Source: JBCBAP01 sp038532435 (GTDB lineage Bacteria > Pseudomonadota > Alphaproteobacteria > Rhodobacterales > Rhodobacteraceae). Taken from it: a stretch of DNA of 64,000 nucleotides. Position 1 is the first letter of the stretch; every line of letters begins with the position of its first letter. The notes beneath the pieces are model-generated. The model saw nothing but the letters and a program-made list of their open reading frames with translations. It was not told where the DNA came from and did no database searches. Positions 34,117-42,948 of this stretch are shown one piece after another. The translations under genes were made by a program, and so were the position numbers. The stretch spans positions 1 through 64,000 of the forward strand of contig JBCBAP010000013.1 of NCBI GenBank assembly GCA_038532435.1. The letters run 5' to 3'.

Positions 34117-34878
34117 ATGAAGGTCCTCGTGCCCGTCAAACGTGTGATCGACTACAACGTGAAGGTCCGCGTCAAGGCGGACGGCAGCGGAGTTGATCTC
34201 GCCAACGTGAAAATGTCGATGAACCCGTTCGACGAGATCGCGGTGGAAGAGGCGATCCGCCTCAAGGAAGCGGGCAAGGTCGAGGAAATCGTCGTCGTTT
34301 CCATCGGCGTCAAACAGTCCCAGGAGACGATCCGCACAGCTCTCGCCATGGGCGCCGACCGCGGCATCCTGGTGAACGCGGTCGACGATGTGCACACGGA
34401 TGTGGAGCCGCTCAACGTCGCAAAGATCCTGGCGAAGGTGATCGAAGAGGAGGCCCCCGGCCTCGTCATCTGCGGCAAGCAGGCGATCGACAATGACATG
34501 AACGCGACGGGTCAGATGCTCTCCGCCCTGCTGGGCTGGAGCCAGGCAACCTTCGCCTCCGAACTCGACATCGACGGCAATGAGGCGACGGTGACCCGGG
34601 AAGTTGACGGCGGCCTTCAGACCATCAAGGTCAAGATGCCCGCGATCGTGACCGTGGACCTGCGCCTCAACGAGCCGCGCTACGCGTCGCTACCCAACAT
34701 CATGAAGGCGAAGAAAAAGCCGCTCGACGAGAAGACGCCCGCCGACTATGGCGTCGACGTCGCACCGCGGCTGACGATCGTCAGCACCACCGAGCCGCCG
34801 GAGCGTGCGGCGGGGGTCAAAGTCGGCTCCGTCGGTGAGCTTATCGAAAAACTCAAGAACGAAGCGGGAGTGATCTGA
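34117..34878 (+). CDS. etfB: Electron transfer flavoprotein beta subunit
   Basis: 253 residues. Begins MKVLVPVKRVIDYNVKV, with SMNPFDEIAVEEA, the AMP-binding region near GADRGILVN and the beta-ETF signature PGLVICGKQAIDNDMNATGQ in outline, then VTVDLRLNEPRYASLPNIMKAKKK. It forms the soluble heterodimer that carries electrons from acyl-CoA and other dehydrogenases to ETF-ubiquinone oxidoreductase. ATG at 34117 matches the family start; the longer frame from 34069 is not conserved-looking. One base separates its stop from etfA. Confidence 0.95.
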   Translation: MKVLVPVKRVIDYNVKVRVKADGSGVDLANVKMSMNPFDEIAVEEAIRLKEAGKVEEIVVVSIGVKQSQETIRTALAMGADRGILVNAVDDVHTDVEPLNVAKILAKVIEEEAPGLVICGKQAIDNDMNATGQMLSALLGWSQATFASELDIDGNEATVTREVDGGLQTIKVKMPAIVTVDLRLNEPRYASLPNIMKAKKKPLDEKTPADYGVDVAPRLTIVSTTEPPERAAGVKVGSVGELIEKLKNEAGVI

Positions 34879-34879
34879 G

Positions 34880-35809
34880 ATGGCTGTGCTTCTGGTAGCT
34901 GAAGTTTCCGGTGAGGCGCTCGCGGTCGACGCGACGGCGAAGGCCCTGACCGCTGCGAAATCCCTGGGCGAGGTCACCGTGCTGGTGGCGGCGGGCGATG
35001 CAACCGCTGCAGCGGGCGAGGCGGCGAAGCTCGACGGTGTGGCAAAGGTTGTCGCGGTGTCCGATGCGTCGCTGGCGAACGGCCTTGCGGAGCCGCTTGC
35101 AGCACTCGTCGTGGGCATGGCGGGCGACTACGAGCACATCGTGGCTCCCTCCACCGCCAGCGCGAAGAACGTGCTGCCCCGCGTGGCCGCACTCCTCGAC
35201 GTGATGGTGATCTCCGACGTGACCGCGGTGGTTGATGCGGACACGTTCGAGCGTCCGATCTACGCGGGCAACGCGATTCAAACCGTCAAGTCCGGCGACG
35301 CGAAAAAGGTGATGACCATCCGGACCGCCTCGTTCGATGGAGCCGGTGACGGTGGCTCCGCCGCTGTGGACAGCGCCGATGCGGCAGCCGATCCGGGCCT
35401 GTCCTCCTGGGTCGAGGACAAGGTCGAGGAGACCGACCGCCCCGAGCTCACCTCCGCGAAGGTGGTCGTGTCCGGCGGCCGCGGTGTCGGTTCCGAAGAG
35501 AACTTCGCCATCATCGAGAAGCTGGCGGACGTGATGGGCGCCGCAGTGGGCGCTTCCCGCGCCGCAGTCGACTCAGGCTACGCGCCGAACGACTGGCAGG
35601 TCGGGCAGACCGGCAAGGTTGTTGCGCCGGATCTCTACGTCGCAGTCGGCATCTCCGGCGCGATCCAGCACCTTGCCGGCATGAAGGACTCCAAGGTGAT
35701 CGTCGCGATCAACAAGGATGAAGAGGCACCGATCTTCCAGGTCGCGGACTACGGCCTCGTCGCCGACCTTTTCGACGCCGTGCCGGAGCTTGAAAAAGCC
35801 ATCGGCTAG
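34880..35809 (+). CDS. etfA: Electron transfer flavoprotein alpha subunit
   Basis: 309 residues. The N-terminal part is Ala-rich (AVLLVAEVSGEALAVDA), and the C-terminal FAD domain contains the alpha-ETF pattern: VVSGGRGVGSEENF, GASRAAVDSGYAPNDWQVGQTGKVVAPDLYVAVGISGAIQH in outline and VIVAINKDEEAPIFQVADYGLV. It forms a heterodimer with EtfB. A strong intrinsic terminator follows at 35830. In related genomes etfBA is followed by hbd; here an opposite-strand DUF6473 gene intervenes. Confidence 0.95.
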   Translation: MAVLLVAEVSGEALAVDATAKALTAAKSLGEVTVLVAAGDATAAAGEAAKLDGVAKVVAVSDASLANGLAEPLAALVVGMAGDYEHIVAPSTASAKNVLPRVAALLDVMVISDVTAVVDADTFERPIYAGNAIQTVKSGDAKKVMTIRTASFDGAGDGGSAAVDSADAAADPGLSSWVEDKVEETDRPELTSAKVVVSGGRGVGSEENFAIIEKLADVMGAAVGASRAAVDSGYAPNDWQVGQTGKVVAPDLYVAVGISGAIQHLAGMKDSKVIVAINKDEEAPIFQVADYGLVADLFDAVPELEKAIG

Positions 35810-35829
35810 ATCGGCTCGATGCAAGTATG

Positions 35830-35860
35830 AAAGGGGTCCGGTCTGCCGGGCCCCTTTTTC
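35830..35860. terminator. Intrinsic terminator between etfA and the DUF6473 gene
   Basis: Stem AAAGGGGTCCGG (35830-35841), loop TCTG, stem CCGGGCCCCTTT (35846-35857), with one G-T wobble, followed by further T residues. The convergent placement suggests it stops both etfA (rightward) and the leftward DUF6473 gene, with A residues upstream acting as the U-tract on the other strand. Confidence 0.85.
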
Positions 35861-35863
35861 GTT

Positions 35864-36772
35864 TCAGCGGCGCAGGATCCGCCGCCAAAACCCGTCACGC
35901 TGCATCTCCTCCTCCGCGTCCGTGACGGTCGGGGTGAGAAGCGCCTCCACGGGCGTCGTCAGAAGGGTTGCGACCTCCCGATGCATGACCGCTGACGGGA
36001 ACCGTCGGGCGACAGCCTCCCCCCGGCGGCTGTTGTAGCGGTCCTCCTCCCCTCCCGCAGCACTTTCCGGATCGGCGACATACTCCACGAAGACATCGAC
36101 GAGCGGCGCGATTTCCGAGACCATTTTCCGGGTCACAAAGCCGGGCAGAACTCTCCGCGCCTCCGCCGGGCTGAACGCTTCCGCCTCCTCCGGGTGGTGC
36201 TGGGCGAACCAGAGCAGCACCTTGGGCGTCTCGATATCGCTCAAGAGCTCCTTCATTCGGGCGAGCCACGCGTTGCGCATTTCGATCGCGACCACGTTGA
36301 AGCGTTCCGGGCTGATGTCGTGGACCTGGTTGAGCATGTTACCCACGAACCGGTAGTGGCTGAAATCGACTTCCGGATAGAGCGCCTGCATCATCTCCGA
36401 CACACCCCGCAAACGTTCGTTGCGCCGGATGAAGACGTTGAAGAGCCGGTTCGACATGGAATGCGCGCTCATGACCGAGATCACGCAGACCTTCGCCCGC
36501 GAACAGGCCTCCAGCAGCACCGGATCCTTGAGGAAGAAGCCGGGGCCGGCACCGGGCGTTCCCCAGTTCGCGCACGGCATTCCCAGATGCTCCTCCAGCA
36601 TCTGGGGATAGGTGACAGGGGAAAACTTGCCGAAGGTTTCCGCCCCACCGATGCAGGCAACGTACTCCCCACTCAGATCCGGGGCCGGACCGCGGAAGAT
36701 CTGACGACTGCGTCCGAACCGGTACTGATCATAGTCCGGCTGTGTGGTGATCACCCGCTGAAATGCCATCAT
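35864..36772 (-). CDS. DUF6473 family protein
   Basis: 302 residues starting MMAFQRVITTQPDYDQYRFG. The GGAETFGKF and NWGTPGAGPGFFL segments and the ARAKVCVISVMSAHSMSN-type region match DUF6473-type proteins of Rhodobacterales, which may have an SGNH-hydrolase-like fold; I am unsure. The open frame continues to 37897, but that part overlaps the opposite-strand hbd gene and is spurious. It interrupts the usual etfBA-hbd run on the opposite strand. A role in cell-surface polysaccharide modification has been suggested by context elsewhere, but nothing here confirms it. Confidence 0.75.
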   Translation of the reverse strand: MMAFQRVITTQPDYDQYRFGRSRQIFRGPAPDLSGEYVACIGGAETFGKFSPVTYPQMLEEHLGMPCANWGTPGAGPGFFLKDPVLLEACSRAKVCVISVMSAHSMSNRLFNVFIRRNERLRGVSEMMQALYPEVDFSHYRFVGNMLNQVHDISPERFNVVAIEMRNAWLARMKELLSDIETPKVLLWFAQHHPEEAEAFSPAEARRVLPGFVTRKMVSEIAPLVDVFVEYVADPESAAGGEEDRYNSRRGEAVARRFPSAVMHREVATLLTTPVEALLTPTVTDAEEEMQRDGFWRRILRR

Positions 36773-36919
36773 CCCTCTCCGCTTCCTCGCCAAGTCCCCG
36801 CGCGGGAGCCTAGCGGGTGAGAGGTAAACAAAGGCTGAAGCACAGAGCTGCGCGGAACGCCTTGCACCCGCGAAACGGCGCGGCCTATGGTGCATGCGGT
36901 CAGGCGGAGGACGCAGCAC

Positions 36920-37795
36920 ATGGACATCAAGTCGGTCGGGATCGTTGGCGCGGGTCAGATGGGCAATGGCATTGCCCATGTCTTCGCGCTCGCGGGCTAC
37001 GATGTGCTGCTGAGCGACGTGTCGGAGGAGGCGCTGGCCGCCGCCCGGCAGACAATCTCTGGCAACATGGACCGGCAAGTGTCCCGGGGACGGATCGAGG
37101 AAACCGTGCGCGACGCGGCCCTGTCGCGGATCGCAACGACTCTGGACCTGCCGCAGGTCGGCGCGTCGGATCTCATCATCGAGGCCGCGACGGAAAATGA
37201 AGACATTAAGAACCAGATCTTCGCCAGTCTGGTGCCCCATCTGGGCTCGGATACGATCCTGACATCGAACACGTCCTCGATCTCGATCACCCGTCTCGCC
37301 TCCCGCACGGACAGGCCGGAAAAGTTCATGGGGTTCCATTTCATGAACCCCGTGCCCGTCATGCAACTGGTGGAACTCATCCGGGGCATCGCAACAGACG
37401 CGGAGACCTACGAGGCGCTGACCGGGGTTGTCCGGACCCTTGGCAAGACGGCGGCGAGCGCGGAGGATTTCCCCGCCTTTATCGTCAACCGCATCCTGAT
37501 GCCGATGATCAACGAGGCGATCTACACGCTCTACGAGGGCGTCGGGTCGGTGGAGTCCATCGACACGTCCCTGCGGCTGGGGGCGAACCATCCGATGGGC
37601 CCGCTCGAACTTGCGGACTTCATCGGGCTCGACACCTGCCTTGCGATCATGAACGTGCTCCATGACGGGCTTGCGGATACGAAGTACCGACCCTGCCCGC
37701 TTCTGGTGAAGTATGTCGAGGCGGGCTGGCTCGGCAGGAAGACCGACCGGGGCTTCTACGACTACCGCGGGGACACGCCGAAGCCAACGCGATGA
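36920..37795 (+). CDS. hbd: 3-hydroxybutyryl-CoA dehydrogenase
   Basis: 291 residues. N-terminal NAD-binding motif VGIVGAGQMGNGIAHVFALAG near residue 6, NTSSISITRLAS, HFMNPVPVMQLVE (catalytic His-Glu region) and the C-terminal dimerisation domain with FIVNRILMPMINEAI and ANHPMGPLELADFIGLD. It interconverts 3-hydroxybutyryl-CoA and acetoacetyl-CoA, for PHB turnover, butyrate metabolism or the ethylmalonyl-CoA pathway. ATG at 36920 matches the family start. It follows the etfBA region, as often in Rhodobacterales. Confidence 0.94.
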   Translation: MDIKSVGIVGAGQMGNGIAHVFALAGYDVLLSDVSEEALAAARQTISGNMDRQVSRGRIEETVRDAALSRIATTLDLPQVGASDLIIEAATENEDIKNQIFASLVPHLGSDTILTSNTSSISITRLASRTDRPEKFMGFHFMNPVPVMQLVELIRGIATDAETYEALTGVVRTLGKTAASAEDFPAFIVNRILMPMINEAIYTLYEGVGSVESIDTSLRLGANHPMGPLELADFIGLDTCLAIMNVLHDGLADTKYRPCPLLVKYVEAGWLGRKTDRGFYDYRGDTPKPTR

Positions 37796-37983
37796 GGCCA
37801 ACGCAGCCCCATCGAACTTTTTTCTCCCGGACGAGAATGAATCGGGCCGCTGGAACGTAACAGAGTGTGTCAGCGGTTTTGTTTCTGGATCGGCCACAAA
37901 ATGTTCAACAACGTACCCGTGACATTTTGCAATGACGACCTCATTTGAAGCGCTGTGACTGAACCCTAGGGAGGATCCCCACG

Positions 37984-38559
37984 ATGTTTCTTCGTTCCAC
38001 AGTCCTGGCCGCAGCGCTGATCACTGCCCCCTTCGCCGCAACGGCCTCCGCCTGGACGCTCGACAAGTCCCACGCCCACATCACGTTTTCCGTAAGCCAT
38101 TTAGGATTCTCCGATACGCAGGGCGCGTTCCGCGAGTTCGAGGCGGATATCACCTTTGACCCCGAGGATATCGGCGCGACCGAGGTCAGCGTGACGATCG
38201 ACGCATCCTCCGTCGACACATTCTGGGAGGCGCGGGATGCGCACATCCGCCGGGCGGACATGCTCGACGTGGAAAATCACCCGACGATCACCTTCGTCTC
38301 CACCGGTGTGGAGCAGACCGGCGACAACACCGCAGTCGTGACCGGCGACATGACCCTGCTCGGCGAGACCCGGGAAGTGACCTTTGACGCGGTGCTCAAC
38401 AATCTGGGTCCGAACCCGTTCAACCCGGAAAAGACCATCGCCGGCTTCACCTTGAACGGGGAGATCGACCGGACCGAGTTCGGCATGGGCTTCGGCGCGC
38501 CAGCGATCGGAACCGTGATCCCCGTGACGATCAATATCGAGATGTCGCCAGCGGGCTAA
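37984..38559 (+). CDS. YceI family periplasmic protein
   Basis: 191 residues with a signal peptide (about 1-23, cleavage near TASA-WTLD). The mature part is a lipocalin-like YceI beta-barrel: WTLDKSHAHITFSVSHLGFSDTQGAF in outline, the DARDAHIRRADMLDVENHPTITF core and FGMGFGAPAIG. Family members bind long isoprenoid lipids such as ubiquinone/polyprenyl in the periplasm. AGGGAGG lies 10-16 bases before the start. The next gene is a cytochrome b561, and the two often co-occur (YceI-b561), suggesting quinone-linked function. Confidence 0.92.
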   Translation: MFLRSTVLAAALITAPFAATASAWTLDKSHAHITFSVSHLGFSDTQGAFREFEADITFDPEDIGATEVSVTIDASSVDTFWEARDAHIRRADMLDVENHPTITFVSTGVEQTGDNTAVVTGDMTLLGETREVTFDAVLNNLGPNPFNPEKTIAGFTLNGEIDRTEFGMGFGAPAIGTVIPVTINIEMSPAG

Positions 38560-38569
38560 GTTTGCCAGC

Positions 38570-38592
38570 GGGGCGCGTCATCCACGCGCCCC
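38570..38592. terminator. Strong hairpin between yceI and cytochrome b561 genes
   Basis: Perfect nine-base stem GGGGCGCGT (38570-38578), loop CATCC and ACGCGCCCC (38584-38592). There is no T-tract, so it may be an attenuator or mRNA-stabilising hairpin separating yceI from the 24-base-distant cytochrome gene, not a full terminator. Confidence 0.55.
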
Positions 38593-38615
38593 ACCCCTGA
38601 CAAGGAGTGCTCGAC

Positions 38616-39188
38616 ATGGCCGTGACGAATTCCGAGCGGAGCTGGGGCTGGGTCAGCCGCATCATCCACTGGGGCACCGCTGGCGTGCTGCTGTGGACCA
38701 TGGGGCTCGGCATCTACATGACCAATGTGGTGACCGATCCGTTCGAGCAGTTTCCGCTGTTTCAGACCCACAAGAGCTGGGGCTTCACGGTCTTCATTCT
38801 GGCCCTGCTCCGGGTTGTCTGGCTCCTCTTTTCCCCCAAGCGTCCGGAACTGCCGGAAGGATCGCCCTGGTATGAGCGGCTTGGATCAAAGGCGAGCCAC
38901 GCGCTTCTCTACCTCTTCATCTTCCTCATGCCCTTGTCCGGCTGGGTGATGTCGGCAGCCTCACCGCTCCAGGACCTCCTGGGCATCGAGAACATGGTGT
39001 TCGGACTTTTCGCGATGCCGGACCCCTGGGTGCCCGGAGTCGAGTGGGTCGAGAAGGCGGCGAAGCAGGTCCACTTCTTCAGCGGCCTCGCGCTGTTTGC
39101 GGTGTTGCTCTTGCATGTCGCGGCAGCTCTCAAGCACCACTTCATCAATCGCGACGATATCCTGAAACGGATGACCTACGGCCGCTGA
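38616..39188 (+). CDS. cybB: Cytochrome b561 family membrane protein
   Basis: 190 residues with four transmembrane helices (about 16-34, 49-66, 88-106 and 147-170). Conserved heme-ligand histidines lie in IIHWGTAG (N-terminal helix), TKSWGF-type HKSWGF (second), SHALLYLFIF (third) and LLLHVAAALKHHF (fourth). The family transfers electrons between quinone and acceptors in the inner membrane. AAGGAG sits eight bases before the ATG at 38616. Co-location with yceI fits the known YceI/b561 pairing. Its end is four bases from the convergent ptsH gene. Confidence 0.9.
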   Translation: MAVTNSERSWGWVSRIIHWGTAGVLLWTMGLGIYMTNVVTDPFEQFPLFQTHKSWGFTVFILALLRVVWLLFSPKRPELPEGSPWYERLGSKASHALLYLFIFLMPLSGWVMSAASPLQDLLGIENMVFGLFAMPDPWVPGVEWVEKAAKQVHFFSGLALFAVLLLHVAAALKHHFINRDDILKRMTYGR

Positions 39189-39192
39189 GGCG

Positions 39193-39459
39193 CTACCTGC
39201 CCTCGCCGAATTTGTTCGCGACAAGCGCGGAGAGGGCTTCCATCGCCTCGTTCTCCTGTGCGCCGGTCGCCTCAATCTCCATCTCCGTCCCCGGACCGGC
39301 AGCGAGCATGAGAAGGCCGAGCAGAGAATCGCCCGGTACGGTCTCCCCGTTCACGGTCACTTGCACCTTGGCGTCGAACTCCGCGACCATCGAGACGAAT
39401 TTCGCAGATGCCCGGGCGTGAAGACCCCGTTCGTTGACAATCTGGACGGTGCTGATCAC
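39193..39459 (-). CDS. ptsH: HPr-type phosphocarrier protein
   Basis: 88 residues. The active-site His lies in VNERGLHARASAKF (His15-like), and the family Ser-region is GDSLLGLLMLAAGPG. HPr accepts phosphate from enzyme I (PtsP or similar, not in this window) and passes it to EIIA. In alphaproteobacteria lacking sugar-specific permeases this acts as a regulatory relay. It is last in the chvI-chvG-hprK-rapZ-EIIA-ptsH block, six bases after the EIIA stop; the serine site may be phosphorylated by HprK encoded upstream. Confidence 0.93.
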   Translation of the reverse strand: MISTVQIVNERGLHARASAKFVSMVAEFDAKVQVTVNGETVPGDSLLGLLMLAAGPGTEMEIEATGAQENEAMEALSALVANKFGEGR

Positions 39460-39465
39460 GGGCGC

Positions 39466-39867
39466 CTATTGCGCGGCGACGGGAACCGGGGGGCGGGTGT
39501 CAATGCAGCGCTTGCCTGCGCGCACCGCCTGCTCCACCGCCGCCTTGCGCCCCGCCCCGCGGGAGCGGAACAGCTGAACGAGAAGCGGCATGTTGACCCC
39601 ATAGACGAGGTCCATATTACCGTCCTCGCAGGCCCGGCAGGCAAGGTTTGACGGGGTCGAGCCGAACAAGTCTGTGGCGAGCACCGTGCCCTCGCCCGTG
39701 TCGACGGCGCGGGCCGCCGCGCGGATCTCGTCATACTTGTCGTCAAGACCGTCCTCGGCACCGATCTGGATGGTTTGCACCTGATCCTGAGGCCCGAGCA
39801 GATGCTCGACCGCGGACAGGTATTCCTGCCCCAGCCCGCCATGTGCGACTATTACAATACCGATCAA
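39466..39867 (-). CDS. PTS EIIA of the mannose (ManX-like) type
   Basis: 133 residues. Phosphorylated His is expected in IVIVAHGGLGQEYL at residue ~9; the fold follows with the VLATDLFGSTPSNLACRA element, typical for EIIA-Man proteins. It receives phosphate from HPr and, without a sugar EIIC/EIID pair nearby, probably acts in regulation. Overlaps the rapZ end by four bases and is six bases upstream of ptsH, so it is translated as part of the same unit. Confidence 0.92.
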   Translation of the reverse strand: MIGIVIVAHGGLGQEYLSAVEHLLGPQDQVQTIQIGAEDGLDDKYDEIRAAARAVDTGEGTVLATDLFGSTPSNLACRACEDGNMDLVYGVNMPLLVQLFRSRGAGRKAAVEQAVRAGKRCIDTRPPVPVAAQ

Positions 39868-40802
39868 AGCGGTATCAGCCTCTCTGTCTTCGCCAGCGCG
39901 GATCTGCCGCCGCGTTCTAGCTCCCGGTGTCGAATAGACACCCGCCAGCCTTGCTCCGCAAGCCGTTTTGCAATGGTCTGCACCATATAGACCGAGCGGT
40001 GTCGCCCGCCAGTACAGCCCAGGCCCAGACTGAAATAGGCCTTTCCCTCCTCGCGATAGGCGGGCAGCAGGAACTCAACCAGACCGACGAGTTTATCGTG
40101 AAATTGGCTGTAGCGCGGGTCCTGCCGGATGTAGTCGCCGACCGCTCCGTCGCGGCCATCGAGGGGGCGCAGATCCGCGTCCCAATGCGGATTTCGCAGA
40201 AATCGGCAGTCCACCACCATGTCGAGCCCGCTTGGCGTGCCGCGTTTATAGGAAAACGATTCGATACTGACGGAGAGGCCGGTGCTCCCTTCGGGCCCGA
40301 ACCAGTACGCGATCTGCGCTTTCAGATCGTGCGGAGACAGGTCAGACGTGTCGATCAGGACATCCGCACCGACCCGAAGCGGCAGCAGTAAATCGCTTTC
40401 CTGCGCGATCCCATCCTCGGGCGTGATGTCGTGGGCAAGGGGATGTTTCCGCCGGGTTTCTGAAAAGCGCCGCAGCAGCACTTCCGGCGCACAATCGAGA
40501 AACAGGAGGCTGGGATGGATGTCCGCCTGCTCATCCATCCAGTCGCGCACCTGCTGCAGGGACTTGGCGGAGAACCCCCGGGTGCGGACGTCCACGCCGA
40601 TCGCGAGCGGTCGGTCGGTCGGGCCGCTGCTCAGAAGCGGCTTCATCAGCGCGAGCGGCAGGTTGTCGATCACCTCGTAGCCGAGATCCTCCAGCGCGCG
40701 GATCGACGTCGTGCGCCCCGCCCCAGATGGACCCGTTACAAGCACGACATCCCTTTGCACATAGGGAAGGGTGTCGGGCTGATCGGTCATAGTGCGGCTC
40801 AT
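39864..40802 (-). CDS. rapZ: RapZ-type RNase adapter / P-loop ATPase
   Basis: 312 residues. Walker A LVTGPSGAGRTTS is near residue 22 (a T replaces the usual second S/T partner, still a P-loop), then LGYEVIDNLPLAL, the family segment DVRTRGF and the C-terminal RapZ domain with FSYKRGTPSGLDMVVDCRFL and GCTGGRHRSVYMV. RapZ links glucosamine-6-phosphate synthesis to RNase E in enterics. ATG at 40802 overlaps the hprK stop (ATGA). Neighbouring hprK and EIIA/ptsH genes place it in the PTS regulatory block. Confidence 0.92.
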   Translation of the reverse strand: MSRTMTDQPDTLPYVQRDVVLVTGPSGAGRTTSIRALEDLGYEVIDNLPLALMKPLLSSGPTDRPLAIGVDVRTRGFSAKSLQQVRDWMDEQADIHPSLLFLDCAPEVLLRRFSETRRKHPLAHDITPEDGIAQESDLLLPLRVGADVLIDTSDLSPHDLKAQIAYWFGPEGSTGLSVSIESFSYKRGTPSGLDMVVDCRFLRNPHWDADLRPLDGRDGAVGDYIRQDPRYSQFHDKLVGLVEFLLPAYREEGKAYFSLGLGCTGGRHRSVYMVQTIAKRLAEQGWRVSIRHRELERGGRSALAKTERLIPL

Positions 40803-41239
40803 CGCTCCGAGGTGAAACTGTCTGGCAGCGTAGCGTTTCGGAGCAGTATGGCCAGCACGGGCGCAAGATCCGGCACATTCTGTCCGGAAATCAGGGGCAA
40901 AGTGTGGCCCAGGTGCGTCCACCATCTGGGCTCCGGCATGCGTGCATCGGGTGCCTGGTCCAGGGAGGCGACGCAGTGCAGCACGCCGTCTGCGCAGGGA
41001 ATGCTCGACAGGATGCCGACACCGCGGGCCTCTACCCGACCCGCGAGAGGTGCCGGTGCCCGGGCGACAAGGCCCTTTTCCTCCACGGCAAGCTCCACGC
41101 GGTCATCAGCGACGAGGGTGCCTCCGAGCGCGATGAGCGACAGTGTCAGGCTGGATTTGCCGGCGCCGGATGCGCCGAGGATCAGAACGGCGCGGCTGTC
41201 GAACGCGACACAGCTTGCGTGCAGCGTCTCTCCACTCAC
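40799..41239 (-). CDS. hprK: HPr kinase/phosphorylase, short alphaproteobacterial form
   Basis: 146 residues, only the catalytic domain; the N-terminal domain of Firmicutes HprK is absent. Walker A ILGASGAGKSSLTL near residue 20, then LVADDRVEL with the Asp pair that matches the kinase loop and the RGVGILS element. It phosphorylates or dephosphorylates HPr at the regulatory serine. It follows chvG with a four-base overlap and precedes rapZ with a four-base overlap. The short form is usual in alphaproteobacteria and is not a truncation artefact. Confidence 0.9.
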   Translation of the reverse strand: MSGETLHASCVAFDSRAVLILGASGAGKSSLTLSLIALGGTLVADDRVELAVEEKGLVARAPAPLAGRVEARGVGILSSIPCADGVLHCVASLDQAPDARMPEPRWWTHLGHTLPLISGQNVPDLAPVLAILLRNATLPDSFTSER

Positions 41240-42948
41240 CCCGGAAGCTCGACGATGAACCGGGCGCCGAGACGCGGCCCCTCGGTCTCACCGTCCGGCC
41301 GGATGTTCTCCGCCCAGATCGCCCCGCTGTGGGCGTCCACGATCTGCTGGGAGATCGCGAGGCCGAGGCCGGAGTTGTTGCCGAAATCCTGACCCGGACG
41401 TTCAGAGTAGAACCGCTTGAAGACATCGCCGAGATTGTCGTCCGGGATGCCCGGCCCGTTGTCATCGACGCGCACCCGGACCGTGTCCTCGTTCTTCCGT
41501 TCGATGAAGACAGACACCTCGCCGCCACCCTCCTCCGGCATGAAGGAGATGGCGTTGGTGATCAGGTTGACGAAGACCTGCGCAAGCCGTCCCTCGAGCC
41601 CGAGGAGCTGTACCGGTGCGGGCGCGTACCGGGCCGTCAGCACGCCCTTCCGCTTTTCCGCACCTTCGGTGTTGTACTCGATGATGTTGTCGAGAAGCTG
41701 CGTGAGGTCGAAGGGCTCCATCTCCTCCTTGACCATCTGTGCATCGAGGCGGGAGGCGTTGGAGATGTCCGTCACAAGTCTGTCGAGCCGGGTGACATCG
41801 GACCGCATCACATCCAGCAGCATCTCCCGATCTTCATCAGAGCGGGCGTACTGCATCGTCTCCATCGCCGAGCGGAGCGACGTGAGCGGGTTCTTGATCT
41901 CGTGGGCAACGTCGGCAGCGAAGGCCTCGTTCGCCTCGATCCGGTCGAAGAGCGCGCCGGTCATGGCGCGCATGGCGGTGGAAAGCTCTCCGATCTCGTC
42001 CGGGCGGCTGGTCAGATCGGGGATCTTGATCCTCTCCGGGTTCATCTTGCCAGACCCGGACGCCCCTCCCTTCTCCGCCGCATCCGCGAGTAGACGCAGC
42101 GGGCGGGCGATCGTGTTGGCCAGTGTGATCGAAAGCGCGACGGAGCTGATGAGCGCGAGCAGGAACACCAGGAGGATCTCCAGCCGCTGGCCGCTCACGA
42201 TCGCATCGATGTCCCCGCCCCGGGTGGAGACGAGCACCGCCCCGACGGTCTGATCGTCCGATCCCACGGGAAGGGAGATCGTCAGTATCGTCTCCCCCGC
42301 CCGGTTGCGGGAGACGATGCGGAAGGCCTGACCCTGCAGCGCGTCGGCCACGTAGGCCTTCGCCGTGGCCTGGTCGATCCCCATGCCCGACCCGGCACGG
42401 GGGGTGACGACGTCCTGGATCCGCCGGAGAACTTCCCCGAACATTCCGTTGGCCTCGCCCGCCTCCGGCAGACCGCGGGGCTCCATCCCGAGGAGCTGGT
42501 CCGTGTCCGCAAGCTGCACGCCGTCGGCATTGAACACCTCAATGCGTGCACCGGTCGGGCGGGCAAGGATCGACATGACATCCTGCACACGCTCCGGGCT
42601 CAGCCGGAACTCGGGCTCCAGATCCACCGCGAGCTCAGCCACGGACCGGGACACCATCTCCGCCTCCGTGATCAGAGACGTCTCCCGCTGGGAGATCAGG
42701 TTGTCCTCGAACTGGTTGAGAAACAGCACACCCACCATGAGCAGGCCCATGGCCAGCAGGTTGAACGTGAAAATCTTGCGCGCGATCGGGGACTGTCGGC
42801 TCAGCCGGCGCTTGGAGATCTGGTGGTCCTGGGACGGCAGGACGACGGTAATGCCGCCCGCATCCTCGAACAGCGGTTCCTTGCGTCTGCGCCGGGTCTC
42901 TGCATCGGGGCCGGCGGTGGTCACGTCCGCCGGGTCAGACACGCTCAC
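41236..42948 (-). CDS. chvG: ChvG-type sensor histidine kinase
   Basis: 570 residues. Cytoplasmic N-tail (1-55), a transmembrane helix (IFTFNLLAMGLLMVGVLFLN), a periplasmic sensing region (about 80-265), a second helix (EILLVFLLALISSVALSI), a HAMP region and the kinase core with DVAHEIKNPLTSLRS (phosphorylated His), an N-box (VFVNLITNAISF) and the G boxes (VDDNGPGIP, GLGLAISQQIVD). Orthologues sense acid or envelope change and phosphorylate ChvI. Overlaps chvI by four bases; the full ChvGI-PTS-pckA neighbourhood is conserved in alphaproteobacteria. Confidence 0.93.
   Translation of the reverse strand: MSVSDPADVTTAGPDAETRRRRKEPLFEDAGGITVVLPSQDHQISKRRLSRQSPIARKIFTFNLLAMGLLMVGVLFLNQFEDNLISQRETSLITEAEMVSRSVAELAVDLEPEFRLSPERVQDVMSILARPTGARIEVFNADGVQLADTDQLLGMEPRGLPEAGEANGMFGEVLRRIQDVVTPRAGSGMGIDQATAKAYVADALQGQAFRIVSRNRAGETILTISLPVGSDDQTVGAVLVSTRGGDIDAIVSGQRLEILLVFLLALISSVALSITLANTIARPLRLLADAAEKGGASGSGKMNPERIKIPDLTSRPDEIGELSTAMRAMTGALFDRIEANEAFAADVAHEIKNPLTSLRSAMETMQYARSDEDREMLLDVMRSDVTRLDRLVTDISNASRLDAQMVKEEMEPFDLTQLLDNIIEYNTEGAEKRKGVLTARYAPAPVQLLGLEGRLAQVFVNLITNAISFMPEEGGGEVSVFIERKNEDTVRVRVDDNGPGIPDDNLGDVFKRFYSERPGQDFGNNSGLGLAISQQIVDAHSGAIWAENIRPDGETEGPRLGARFIVELPG

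Noticed and set aside
36773..37897. Upstream extension of the leftward DUF6473 frame
   Set aside because: Overlaps the rightward hbd gene, and the family start MMAFQRV is at 36772.
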